DNA of 64,000 nt. Source: Schumannella luteola. GTDB taxonomy: Bacteria > Actinomycetota > Actinomycetes > Actinomycetales > Microbacteriaceae. Positions 1 through 8,599 of the stretch are shown one piece after another. The notes under the pieces were generated by a model. The model was not told the origin of the DNA. It saw only the letters and a program-made list of their open reading frames with translations, and made no database searches. The first letter of the stretch is position 1. Each line of letters starts with the position of its first letter. Location: positions 1,302,001-1,366,000 of the forward strand of contig NZ_JACBZY010000001.1 in NCBI RefSeq assembly GCF_013408685.1, read 5' to 3'. Position numbers and translations under genes: made by a program.

Positions 1-136
1 CGCCGAAGTAGACGGTGTCGCCCGATCCCGCGTCGCCGCCGGCCTCCGAACCGGAGCCGGTGGCGCATCCCGTCAGCCCGACGGCGACGAGGGCGACGAT
101 CGAGACCGCGGCGGCGCGGGCGAAGGCGTTCTTCAT
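1..136 (-). CDS. Lipoprotein, N-terminal part only (probable ABC solute-binding protein)
   Basis: Only the first 45 codons are inside the window; the gene runs off the left edge. The ATG at 134-136 opens a classic lipoprotein signal: a basic start (MKNAFAR), a hydrophobic stretch, and a lipobox LTGC with the acylated Cys near residue 24. A Gly/Ser/Asp-rich linker follows, then DTVYFG. Short linkers followed by a beta strand are typical of ABC transporter substrate-binding lipoproteins, but the family cannot be told from this fragment. It is transcribed leftward, divergent from helR. Lipoprotein nature is seen; a solute-binding role is inference. Confidence 0.7.
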   Translation of the reverse strand, partial: MKNAFARAAAVSIVALVAVGLTGCATGSGSEAGGDAGSGDTVYFG

Positions 137-570
137 GGTGATCCGGTTTCTGTGGGGAGGCCGCCGGTGCTGGCCGGTCGGCTGCGGGTGCCGTGCGCTG
201 GGAACGTGCGGCGGTGCGGATGCAGAGGTGCCCGTCGGGGCGGATGCGGCGCGCGAGCGAGCCGGGATCCGTCGGGACTCTCCGGCGCTGGAGAAGGGCG
301 TGTCGGCACGCTAGCAACGGGGATGGGCCCGCCGTCGGCCGCTGAGTAATAATGCGTCGTTCAGCGTAATAGAACGCAGGGTGATGAAACGGACTCACGA
401 GCGGGAGTGATGCCACGCGGTCGCGAGTGGACTGTGCGGTGGGTGCGTCGCCGCTCGGGCGAAGGCCCGATCATGCGAGGGGCCGGTCGCGCGAGGGTTC
501 GGGCGTGCGGGCCGGTTAAACGACGAAGCGGAGGGAATCCCTCCGTCTGTTAAAGAGTATCCGCGCGCCG
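137..570. other. Divergent intergenic region between lipoprotein gene and helR
   Basis: I see no convincing gene in these 434 bases. An AT-richer island near 343-385, with TAATAAT and GTAATAG runs, is the likeliest place for the leftward lipoprotein promoter and would leave a leader of about 200 nt. A short hairpin (CGGAGGG, loop AAT, CCCTCCG at 529-545) sits between two GTTAAA words, just upstream of the rifamycin-associated element. Its role is unknown. Confidence 0.5.
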
Positions 571-590
571 GGGGCTTGCCGCAAGACCCC
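571..590 (+). promoter_or_regulatory. Rifamycin-associated element (RAE)
   Basis: The sequence GGGGCTTGCCGCAAGACCCC is a near-perfect inverted repeat. It matches the consensus I recall for the RAE, roughly GGGGCTTGCGGCAAGGCCC, which precedes rifampin-inducible resistance genes in actinobacteria (rph, arr, helR). It lies 24 bases before the chosen helR start. Its CTTGCC core could serve as the -35, with CAGGAT (601-606) as a weak -10. Confidence 0.82.
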
Positions 591-614
591 GGTGCGGGTG
601 CAGGATCGTGCACC

Positions 615-2987
615 GTGCCTGCCGAACACACCCCCGCCGCCGCCACCTCCGCCGCCGAAACCGCCGCGCCGCTCTCCGTCTTCGACCTGCCCGACCGTCT
701 CGCGGCGAAGCGTGCGCCCGGGCTCATCGCCGCCGACCAGGCGCACTTCGCCCGCATCGAGGCCGAGCTCGCCCGCCAGCGCGCCGACCTCGCCGCCCGC
801 CTGGCGACGACGCTGCGGATGCCGGGCGGCTCGGGCCAGGATGCGCTCGACCGCGACCAGGAGGTGCACCGCCTCACGGCACGGCTGCGCTCGCTGAGCC
901 GCTTCGGGCTCGATCTGTGCCTGGGGCGGATCGTGCCGGACGCCGCCGGCCCGGCCGGCGCGGAGCCGACCGGAGATGCTGCCGAGTCGACCGGCCCCGC
1001 CGACGCCGCGCCCGCATCCGCCGACACCGTCTACATCGGCCGCCTCGGCCTCACCGACCGAGACGGGAACCGCCTGCTCATCGACTGGCGCTCACCCGCC
1101 GCAGAGCCCTTCTTCGGCGCGACCCACGCCGACCCGATGGGTCTCGCGAGCAAGCGCCGCTACCGCTGGGCACGCGGCCGCGTGACCGACTACTGGGACG
1201 AGGTCTACGTCGCCGACGAGCTGACCGAGCGCACCGAACGGGCCGCGCTCGACGACCAGTCGGCGTTCATCGCGAGCCTCGGCGGCGTGCGCTCGGGGCG
1301 GATGCGCGACGTGCTCGGCACGATCCAGGCCGATCAGGATGCGATCATCCGCGCCTCCTCCCGCGGCGCCCTCGTCGTCGACGGCGGCCCCGGAACCGGC
1401 AAGACCGTCGTCGCCCTGCACCGCACCGCCTACCTGCTCTACGCCGACCCGCGCCTCTCGCGCAGCCACGGCGGCGTGCTCTTCGTCGGCCCGAGCGCGC
1501 GTTACCTCGACTACGTCAGCGACGTGCTGCCGAGCCTCGGCGAAGACGGCGTGCACATCGCGACGCTGCGCGACCTCGTGCCGCAGGGCGGCGAGCTGCC
1601 CGACGAGGTCTCCGCCGGGCGCGAGGATGACCCGCCCGTCGCTGCGCTCAAGGCATCCCTGCCCCTGGTCGAGGCGATCGAGCGCGCCGTGCGCCACTAC
1701 GAGCGCCCGCCGGCCGAGGGCATGGTCGTGCGCACCGACTGGGTGGATGTCGAGCTCGAGCCCGAGGACTGGGAGGACGCCTTCGCGGCCGCCGACCGCT
1801 CCACCCCGCACAACGAGCAGCGCGATCAGGTGTGGGAGGAGCTGCTGACGATCCTCATCGACAAGGTCGGCGAGGATGTGCCGCCGCACATCGCCCAGCG
1901 CGCGATCACCACCAACGAGGAGCTGCGCGGGGCCTTCGCGAAGGCGTGGCCGCTGCTCGACCCGGCGGGCGTCGTCGCCGACCTCTGGAGCGTGCCGTCG
2001 TACCTGCGCGCTTCCGCTCCGTCGCTCTCGTCGGAGGAGATCGCGCTGCTGCAGCGCGCCGACCCGCGCGCGTGGACCGTCAGCGACCTGCCGCTGCTCG
2101 ACGCCGCCCGGCTGCGCATCGGCGACCCCGAGGCCGCGAAGCTGCGCCGCCAGCGCGAGACCCTGCTCGCCCGCGAGACCGAGCAGCGCGAGACCGTGCT
2201 CGACGACCTGCTCAGCTCGGGGATGCTCGACTCCGATACCGACAGCGAGGGCCTGCTGACGATGCTGACCGGCGAGTACGGCGCCGACCTGCGCGAGAAG
2301 CTCATCGACACCGGATCGCTGCCCGCCCCCGACCCGGATGCGCTCGCCGGACCCTTCGCGCACATCCTCGTCGATGAGGCGCAGGAGCTGACCGACGCCG
2401 AGTGGGCGATGCTGCTGCGGCGCAACCCGTCGCGCAGCTTCACGATCGTCGGCGATCGCGCGCAGGCGCGGCACGGCTTCACCGAGTCGTGGGAGGCGCG
2501 GCTCGGCCGGGTCGGCATCGGCGGCGGGGCCGGTTCGGGTGCGGTCTCGCTCGCCTCGCTCACGATCAACTACCGCACGCCCGAGGAGGTCATGGCGGCA
2601 GCCGAGCCGGTCATCCACGCCGTGTTCCCCGAGGCGAACGTGCCGTCGTCGGTGCGCGCGAGCGGCATCCCCGTCGAGGCGCGGCCGCTCGTCGAGCGGG
2701 ATGCGCTGCTCGACGCCTGGCTCGACGCGAACGACGAGGGCGTGGCGGTCGTCATCGGGGATGCGTCGTTCGCGCCGCGTCCGCGCGTCGCCTCGCTCAC
2801 GCCCGAGCTCGCGAAGGGCCTCGAGTTCGACCTGGTGCTGCTGGTGAACCCGGCGTCGGAGCCGGCGGGCGCGGATGTCGCATCCTCCGGTCCCGCCTCG
2901 CTCGCGCCCACCTCGATCGAGGCCGCCGTCGACCGCTACGTGGCGATGACCCGCGCGACGCAGCAGCTCATCCTGCTCGAGCCCTGA
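615..2987 (+). CDS. helR: HelR/HelD-type RNA polymerase-associated helicase-like ATPase (rifamycin resistance candidate)
   Basis: This 790-residue protein belongs to the UvrD/Rep-like HelD family, which binds RNA polymerase, opens its clefts and recycles stalled enzyme; HelR members also displace rifamycins. Visible motifs are an N-terminal coiled region, Walker A GGPGTGKT near residue 257, a Walker B-like VDEAQE near residue 586, AKGLEFD, and a C-terminal YVAMTRA motif. The GTG at 615 is preferred because AGGA lies 9 bases upstream. The in-frame TTG at 576 falls inside the RAE and would put an operator in the coding region. The gene stands alone. HelD family is secure; the HelR assignment rests on the RAE. 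Confidence 0.87.
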   Translation: MPAEHTPAAATSAAETAAPLSVFDLPDRLAAKRAPGLIAADQAHFARIEAELARQRADLAARLATTLRMPGGSGQDALDRDQEVHRLTARLRSLSRFGLDLCLGRIVPDAAGPAGAEPTGDAAESTGPADAAPASADTVYIGRLGLTDRDGNRLLIDWRSPAAEPFFGATHADPMGLASKRRYRWARGRVTDYWDEVYVADELTERTERAALDDQSAFIASLGGVRSGRMRDVLGTIQADQDAIIRASSRGALVVDGGPGTGKTVVALHRTAYLLYADPRLSRSHGGVLFVGPSARYLDYVSDVLPSLGEDGVHIATLRDLVPQGGELPDEVSAGREDDPPVAALKASLPLVEAIERAVRHYERPPAEGMVVRTDWVDVELEPEDWEDAFAAADRSTPHNEQRDQVWEELLTILIDKVGEDVPPHIAQRAITTNEELRGAFAKAWPLLDPAGVVADLWSVPSYLRASAPSLSSEEIALLQRADPRAWTVSDLPLLDAARLRIGDPEAAKLRRQRETLLARETEQRETVLDDLLSSGMLDSDTDSEGLLTMLTGEYGADLREKLIDTGSLPAPDPDALAGPFAHILVDEAQELTDAEWAMLLRRNPSRSFTIVGDRAQARHGFTESWEARLGRVGIGGGAGSGAVSLASLTINYRTPEEVMAAAEPVIHAVFPEANVPSSVRASGIPVEARPLVERDALLDAWLDANDEGVAVVIGDASFAPRPRVASLTPELAKGLEFDLVLLVNPASEPAGADVASSGPASLAPTSIEAAVDRYVAMTRATQQLILLEP

Positions 2988-3024
2988 CGCGCATCCCCTC
3001 ACCCGATCTGCTGAGGAACCGTCG

Positions 3025-3053
3025 TTGACAGCGCTGTCATCGGCTGGCAGGCT
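3025..3053 (+). promoter_or_regulatory. Promoter with LacI-type operator before the GH92 gene
   Basis: TTGACA (3025-3030), 17 bases, then CAGGCT (3048-3053) makes a plausible promoter. The perfect 14-bp palindrome TGACAGCGCTGTCA (3026-3039) overlaps the -35. A central GCGC flanked by inverted arms is typical of LacI-family operators controlling polysaccharide-degradation genes. No LacI gene lies in the window, so the regulator must be elsewhere. Confidence 0.72.
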
Positions 3054-3113
3054 GGCCGGACGCTCCGCACCGCCCCCGCGTCGGATGCGCATCGGGAAGA
3101 GGACAACGTCGTC

Positions 3114-6100
3114 GTGAAGCTCAGCAGAACCGTGCCCGCGCGCCCCGCGCGCCCCCTCGCCTTCGCCCTCGCGCTGGCCACCGCGGCCGCGATCGGCATC
3201 GCCGCGGTGCCCGACCAGACCGCGACGGCGGCCCCCGCGCCGCTCGATGATGCAGCGCTGCTCGCCCAGGTGAACCCCTTCATCGGCACCGAGAACCTCG
3301 GCAACACCTACCCCGGCGCGGCCCGCCCCTTCGGCATGGTGCAGTTCTCGCCCGACACCGGCCACAACACGGGCTACGCCTGGGATGACAGCGTCGTGCG
3401 CGGCTTCTCGCTCGCGCACCTCTCGGGCGTCGGCTGCGGCATCGCCGGTTACCTGCCGGTGCTGCCCGTGCTCGGATCCCCGGTCGACACCGGGGTCACG
3501 GACTACGCCGACTACGCGATGGCGTTCTCGCACAACACGGCCGACGACACGACGCGTGAGAACGCGTCGCCCGGCTACTTCCAGGTGAAGCTCACGAGCC
3601 GCGGCGGCCCCGAGAAGGGCGCCGTCGTGAACGCCGAGCTCAGCGCGACCGAGCGCACGGCCGTGCAGCGCTACACCTTCCCGTCGAGCACGCGGTCGAC
3701 CGTCATGGTCAACGCGGGCCAGACGCTGACCGGCGACGTGCCCGCCTCGGTGCAGTTCGTCGACGACCACACGATCCGCACGGCCATCCGCATCTCCGGC
3801 TTCTGCCAGTCGACGCAGCCCTTCACGGTCTTCACCGAGACCAGCTTCGACCGGCCCTTCGCCTCGCACGGCACCTGGACCGGCGGCGCCGTCGCGAACG
3901 GCTCCGACACCGCTGCCGAGGCCACCCGCACCGGCGCCTGGGCGACCTTCGACACCACCGACGACCGCACCGTCGAGGCGGTCACGTCGATGAGCTACGT
4001 GGATGCCGACGGCGCCCATGCGAACCTCACCGCCGAGACGGCGGGCTTCGACCGGGCGCGCACGGATGCCGAGAAGGCCTGGGTGCAGCGGCTGTCGCAG
4101 GTGCGCATCCCGGCCGGCGCGGCGAGCTCGCGCGAGTTGTACTCCTCGCTCTACCGCTCCTTCCTCTCGCCGAACATCGGCAACGACGTCGACGGCAGCT
4201 ACCGCGGCTGGGATGGCGCCATCCACCGCGGCTCCGCCGGCGATCGCCCGTACTACCAGAACTTCTCGCTCTGGGACACGTACCGCACCCAGCAGCAGCT
4301 GCTCGCCATGCTCGCCCCGAAGGAGTCCGCCGACATGGCGGTGTCGCTCATCCGCATGGGCGAGCAGGGCGGCTGGTTGCCGCGCTGGGCCTACGGTCTC
4401 GTCGAGACGAACATCATGACCGGCGACCCGGTCACCCCGTTCCTCGTCAGCGCCTGGCACCAGGGTCTGCTGACCCGGGCTGAGGCCGACCGCGCCTACG
4501 CGCTGCTGCTGGAGAACGCCGACGGGACCCCACCCGCCGACCTGCCGCTCAAAGCCAACGGCCGCGCCGGCAACCCGGTGTATGTGGCCGACGGCTTCGC
4601 GCCCTACGCCCCGGCCGAGAGCGGATTCCCCGGCGACTACGACCTGCAGCACGGCGCCTCGGCGACGCTCGAGTACGCGCTCGCCGACGCGACGCTCGCC
4701 ACGATGGCCCGCGACCTCGGCCACGACGCCGACGCCGAACGGCTCGCCGCCCGCGGGCAGAACTACCGGGCGATCTGGGATGCGGCCGCTGGCACTTTCC
4801 GTCCGCGCGACCGCAGCGGCGCCTTCGTCGGCGACGCGGAGGCCTCGCAGGCGCCCGGATTCCACGAGGGCACCGCATCCCAGTACCGCTGGCTCGTGCA
4901 GCAGGACGTGCCGGGCCTCATGCGCCTGCTGAGCAAGGACGCGGCCGACCCGCGCCCCGCGGTCGAGTCGCGGCTGGACGAGTTCTTCGCCTACGACAAG
5001 CTCAAGGCCGACCCGGTCACGACGGTCAACACCGACTGGGTCACGAGCACCGCCAACGAGGGCGGCTACGGGCGCAGCACCTACAACCCGAACAACGAGC
5101 CCGACCTGCACGCGCCGTACATGTACCTCTGGACGGGCCGGCCCGACAAGACGGTGGATGTGGTGCGCGCCGCCATGGGCCTCTTCACCGATTCGCCGCG
5201 CGGCGTGACCGGCAACGACGACATGGGCACGATGTCGGCCTGGTACGTGCTGTCGGCGATGGGCGTCTACCCGATCATCCCGGGCAGCGACGTCTGGGGT
5301 CTCACGACGCCGGCCTACGACCGCATCGAGGTGCGGCGCGGCGACGAGACCGCGGCGGGCCTGACGATCACGGCCGACGGCGTCAGCGACCAGGCGCGCT
5401 ACACGACCGGCGTCACCGCCGGCGGACACGCGGTCGACACGGGGTACCTCAGCGGAGCCGATCTCAAAGACGCCGGCACGCTCGACTTCGCCGTCGCGAC
5501 GAAGCCGGGCAGCTGGGCGACCGGGAAGGATGCGGCTCCCGGTGCGATCAATCCCGAGACGGCCGTGCCGTCGCGGGTGACCGGATCGCTCGCGGATTCC
5601 GTGCTGACGGTCGCGCCCGGCGCATCCGCCCGCACCTCGCTCGAGCTGCTCGTGCAGTCGGAGGGCGACTTCTCGGGGCGCGTCGAGGTCGTCTCGGCCA
5701 CGCCGGGGCTGACGGTGGATGTGGGCGACGGCGCGGTGCGCGCGAGCGGCGCCCGCACGCCGGTCGCCGTCTCGAAGCCGGTCGGCGTCAGCGCCTCGAA
5801 CGTGGTCGACAGCGACGGCTCGGTCGTGCTGCGGGTCGTCGCCGACGGCGGCGCTTCGCGGGACTTCACGCTCACGATCGTCAGCCGCTCGCCATGGCTG
5901 CAGGCCGCCTACTCGGCGACCGGTATCGGCACCCCGGGTCAGCCGGACGCGAGCTTCGACGAGGGCGGCGCCTACTACCTGCGCGAGGCGCTCGAGAAGG
6001 GCGGCTTCACGCCGTCGTCGACCCACGCCCTCGGCGACACCGGGCTCGTCTTCACGATGCCGGCCTACGGTCCCGGGGCGAAGGACAACATCCCCATGAA

Positions 6101-7319
6101 CGGCCAGACGATCGCCGTTCCCGCTTCGATCGGCTCGACCTCGCGGATCGCGCTCGTCGGCTCGGCGACCAACGCGAGCCCCTCGGCCACCGGAACCGCG
6201 ACACTCACCTTCGCCGACCCGAGCGGAGCCACCCGCACGACGACGGCGCCGGTGCGCCTGACCGACTGGTGCAAGGGCAGCCCCGACGGCGACAACAGCA
6301 GCCTCATCCAGATGGGTCAGCGCGTCGAGGGAGACGACCGGGTCGGCAACGTCGGCTGCGGCCTGTTCGCGACGGCGCCGATCGCGACCGGCGTCGCCGC
6401 CGGATCCCGTCTGGTGTCGATCACTCTGCCGACCGACACGCGCATGCACCTCTTCGCGATCGCGGCCGAGCCCTCGGCGAGCGGCGTGACTCTCGCGGCC
6501 GACCCGGCCTCGGCGAAGCCGGGCGACACGGTCACGCTGACCGCGACGGTCTCGGGCGTGCAGCGCGACGGCGTCGTCGTGCTGACCGATGCGGCGGCCG
6601 CCGGAACCGACGCGGGCGCCGGCGCGGATGCGGGTACCGGCGAGCTCGGACGCGCGCGCGTCGTCGACGGCGTCGCCGCCTTCCCGCTCACGCCGACCGC
6701 GGGAACGCACTCCTACCGCGCCGCCTTCGTGCCGGCGGATCCGGCGCTGCAGACCGCGGCGACCTCCGACGCGACCGAGGTCGTGGTGACCGACCCGTCG
6801 GGCCCGAAGCCCGCCACCGTCAACCTGGACTTCTCGGCGGCTCAGGTGGTCGAGGGCGGCAGCGTCGAGCTGTCGATCCGCGTCGACCCGGTCGCCGAGG
6901 GCACGGTGTTCGTCAGCGACGGCATCGTCGAGCGCTCGGCGCGACTGCGGGTCGCCGCCGTCGCGGCGGCGGATGGCGTGCCGCTGGTGAACGGCGCCGC
7001 GACGGTCACGATCACGCCCACCGGCGTCGGCGTGCACACCTACTCGGTGCGCTTCGTCCCGGCTGACGCGGCGGCTCCGTCATCGTCGGCCTCCGCGTCG
7101 ATCACGGTGCTGCCGCGGGACGCGACGGGCCCCGGCGACCCGTCGGCGCCCGGCGCGGGTTCGGGAGCGGGCTCCGGCACCGGCTCGGATTCCGCTTCGG
7201 CGTCGGGCGGTGCGCTCGCCTCGACGGGTGATGACCCCTCGGGCCTGGTCATCGCGGCGACCCTGCTCGTCCTCGCCGGCCTCGCGCTGCTCGTGCTGCG
7301 CCGCCGTCGGGAGGTCTGA
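3114..7319 (+). CDS. Wall-anchored GH92 family alpha-mannosidase
   Basis: This 1401-residue exo-alpha-mannosidase of glycoside hydrolase family 92 is calcium-dependent in characterised members and trims mannose from glycans or yeast mannan. A signal peptide ends near residue 40. The GH92 N-terminal beta domain begins NPFIGTENLGNTYPGAARPFGM. The catalytic (alpha/alpha)6 domain contains NPNNEPDLHAPYMYLWTGR and GNDDMGTMSAWY near residue 700, with the likely base Asp. Ig-like stretches fill residues 1070-1340. The C terminus carries LASTG near residue 1368, a hydrophobic helix and RRRREV, a class-E-type sortase signal, so the enzyme should sit on the cell wall. The start GTG has a purine-rich AAGAGG upstream. 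Confidence 0.93.
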   Translation: MKLSRTVPARPARPLAFALALATAAAIGIAAVPDQTATAAPAPLDDAALLAQVNPFIGTENLGNTYPGAARPFGMVQFSPDTGHNTGYAWDDSVVRGFSLAHLSGVGCGIAGYLPVLPVLGSPVDTGVTDYADYAMAFSHNTADDTTRENASPGYFQVKLTSRGGPEKGAVVNAELSATERTAVQRYTFPSSTRSTVMVNAGQTLTGDVPASVQFVDDHTIRTAIRISGFCQSTQPFTVFTETSFDRPFASHGTWTGGAVANGSDTAAEATRTGAWATFDTTDDRTVEAVTSMSYVDADGAHANLTAETAGFDRARTDAEKAWVQRLSQVRIPAGAASSRELYSSLYRSFLSPNIGNDVDGSYRGWDGAIHRGSAGDRPYYQNFSLWDTYRTQQQLLAMLAPKESADMAVSLIRMGEQGGWLPRWAYGLVETNIMTGDPVTPFLVSAWHQGLLTRAEADRAYALLLENADGTPPADLPLKANGRAGNPVYVADGFAPYAPAESGFPGDYDLQHGASATLEYALADATLATMARDLGHDADAERLAARGQNYRAIWDAAAGTFRPRDRSGAFVGDAEASQAPGFHEGTASQYRWLVQQDVPGLMRLLSKDAADPRPAVESRLDEFFAYDKLKADPVTTVNTDWVTSTANEGGYGRSTYNPNNEPDLHAPYMYLWTGRPDKTVDVVRAAMGLFTDSPRGVTGNDDMGTMSAWYVLSAMGVYPIIPGSDVWGLTTPAYDRIEVRRGDETAAGLTITADGVSDQARYTTGVTAGGHAVDTGYLSGADLKDAGTLDFAVATKPGSWATGKDAAPGAINPETAVPSRVTGSLADSVLTVAPGASARTSLELLVQSEGDFSGRVEVVSATPGLTVDVGDGAVRASGARTPVAVSKPVGVSASNVVDSDGSVVLRVVADGGASRDFTLTIVSRSPWLQAAYSATGIGTPGQPDASFDEGGAYYLREALEKGGFTPSSTHALGDTGLVFTMPAYGPGAKDNIPMNGQTIAVPASIGSTSRIALVGSATNASPSATGTATLTFADPSGATRTTTAPVRLTDWCKGSPDGDNSSLIQMGQRVEGDDRVGNVGCGLFATAPIATGVAAGSRLVSITLPTDTRMHLFAIAAEPSASGVTLAADPASAKPGDTVTLTATVSGVQRDGVVVLTDAAAAGTDAGAGADAGTGELGRARVVDGVAAFPLTPTAGTHSYRAAFVPADPALQTAATSDATEVVVTDPSGPKPATVNLDFSAAQVVEGGSVELSIRVDPVAEGTVFVSDGIVERSARLRVAAVAAADGVPLVNGAATVTITPTGVGVHTYSVRFVPADAAAPSSSASASITVLPRDATGPGDPSAPGAGSGAGSGTGSDSASASGGALASTGDDPSGLVIAATLLVLAGLALLVLRRRREV

Positions 7320-7373
7320 TCCGGTCGGCTCGGGTCACCGCGTCGTCAGCGTGACCCGGGCCGGACGCTCGTC

Positions 7374-7952
7374 TCAGCCGAGCGCCGCGTCGATGAGCGT
7401 CGCGGCGGCGCGGCGCGCCTGCCCGGCGGCTTCGCCGGTGCCGGCGATCGCCGCGGTCGTCTGCGCGCCCTCGGCGAGGATGGCCAGCTGCGCCGCGAGG
7501 TCGGCGCTGCCGCCGGCCGCATCCACCAACGACGCCATGTACGCCTGGAACGAGGCCTTGTGCTCGCGCGCCGCCGCGGCGACGGCGGGGGAGGCGGCGC
7601 CGAGCTCGCCGAAGGTGTTGATGAAGCCGCAGCCGCGGAAGTCGTCGTCGTCGAACCACACGGCGAGATAGTCGTAGGTCGCGAGCAGCTGCGCGCGCGG
7701 GCCTTCGGCCGCGACGGCGCTCACGGCGGCGGCGAGCGTCGAGGTCCACAGCTCGTGGCGGCGGCGCAGCACCTCGAGCACGATCGACTCCTTCGAGGGG
7801 AAGAGGCCGTAGAGCCGACGCAGCGAGAGGCCGGAGGCGCTGCGCAGATCGTCCATGCCGACGGCCTGCACGCCGCGCGCGTAGTAGAGCGCGTCGGCCA
7901 CCTCCACGACGTGCTCGCGCGTCTCGGCCTCCACTGCCGATCCACTGCTCAT
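7374..7952 (-). CDS. TetR/AcrR family transcriptional regulator
   Basis: This 192-residue regulator has an N-terminal TetR helix-turn-helix (GVQAVGMDDLRSASGLSLRRLYGLFPSK, about residues 25-55, read in two pieces) and a helical ligand domain with DDDDFRGCGFINTF, a pattern found in TetR proteins that sense electrophiles or oxidants. It is transcribed away from the OsmC gene. The shared 96-bp gap holds two GAACG/CGTTC palindromes, so autorepression and control of osmC is the simplest model. TACACT lies six bases before the ATG, so the transcript is probably leaderless. Confidence 0.88.
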   Translation of the reverse strand: MSSGSAVEAETREHVVEVADALYYARGVQAVGMDDLRSASGLSLRRLYGLFPSKESIVLEVLRRRHELWTSTLAAAVSAVAAEGPRAQLLATYDYLAVWFDDDDFRGCGFINTFGELGAASPAVAAAAREHKASFQAYMASLVDAAGGSADLAAQLAILAEGAQTTAAIAGTGEAAGQARRAAATLIDAALG

Positions 7953-7973
7953 GCGGCCAGTGTACTTGCGTGA

Positions 7974-8023
7974 GAACGCTCGTTCCGGCTAGCGTTGCCC
8001 TCATTCGAGAACGTACGTTCTCG
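7974..8023. promoter_or_regulatory. Twin TetR operator palindromes, divergent promoter
   Basis: Site 1 at 7974-7985 is GAACG-CT-CGTTC. Site 2 at 8006-8023 is the perfect 18-bp palindrome CGAGAACGTACGTTCTCG. Their centres are 35 bp apart, and TAGCGT (7990-7995) lies between them. The shared core suggests two TetR dimers acting on the divergent regulator and OsmC promoters. Confidence 0.78.
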
Positions 8024-8048
8024 CATCCCCGATCGTCAGGAGCACCAC

Positions 8049-8492
8049 ATGCCCACGCGCACCGCACGCACCGCCTGGAACGGCTCGCTCGAGGCCGGCG
8101 GCGGCCAGGTCGAGCTCAGCAGCTCGAAGGTCGGCACCTACGACGTCTCGTTCCCCAAGCGCGCCGCCGACGACGCCGACGGCACCACGAGCCCCGAAGA
8201 GCTCATCGCCGCCGCTCACTCCGCCTGCTACGCCATGCAGTTCTCGGCCCTGCTCGGCGGCGCCGGCGGCACGGTCGAGCAGCTCGACGTGAAGGCCGAC
8301 GTCTCCCTCGGGCCGGACTCCTCCGACGGCGGCTTCAAGCTCACCGGCATCGTGCTCACCGTCGAGGGCGAGGTCTCGGGAATCGACGAGGCCACGTTCC
8401 TCAAGGCCGCCGACGACGCCAAGGCCGGCTGCCCGGTCAGCAAGGCGCTCACCGGCGTCGAGATCACGCTCAACGCGACCTTCGTGAGCTGA
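8049..8492 (+). CDS. OsmC/Ohr family peroxiredoxin
   Basis: This 147-residue OsmC-family thiol peroxidase reduces organic hydroperoxides in the family. The two catalytic cysteines appear in HSACYAM and KAGCPVSKAL, the usual spacing. The ATG at 8049 is chosen because AGGAG (8038-8042) sits seven bases upstream and the protein then begins MPTRTARTAW like other OsmC proteins; the longer frame from 7995 would read into the operator region. It lies downstream of twin TetR palindromes, which suggests induction by peroxide or electrophile. Confidence 0.93.
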   Translation: MPTRTARTAWNGSLEAGGGQVELSSSKVGTYDVSFPKRAADDADGTTSPEELIAAAHSACYAMQFSALLGGAGGTVEQLDVKADVSLGPDSSDGGFKLTGIVLTVEGEVSGIDEATFLKAADDAKAGCPVSKALTGVEITLNATFVS

Positions 8493-8534
8493 CCCGACTG
8501 CTCGTGCGGTCGGCGCCCCCGCGCCGACACGGAA

Positions 8535-8569
8535 CGAGGGGGTGGATGCGTCGCGCATCCACCCCCTCG
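8535..8569. terminator. Bidirectional hairpin terminator
   Basis: A perfect 16-bp stem (8535-8550 pairs with 8554-8569) with loop TCG sits between the convergent OsmC and PPOX genes. There is no strong U-run on either side. Location and symmetry fit a shared terminator. Confidence 0.75.
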
Positions 8570-8599
8570 TCGTCTCCACGAGACTCGGCCGGCCTGGGG

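Noticed and set aside
576-614. TTG start at 576 for the HelD-family gene
   Set aside because: It lies inside the rifamycin-associated element and has no ribosome site; the GTG at 615 has AGGA nine bases upstream.
1092-7037. A 1981-residue open frame on the minus strand
   Set aside because: It is an antisense shadow of helR and the GH92 gene, typical of GC-rich DNA, with Arg/His/Gly-rich low-information sequence and no motif.
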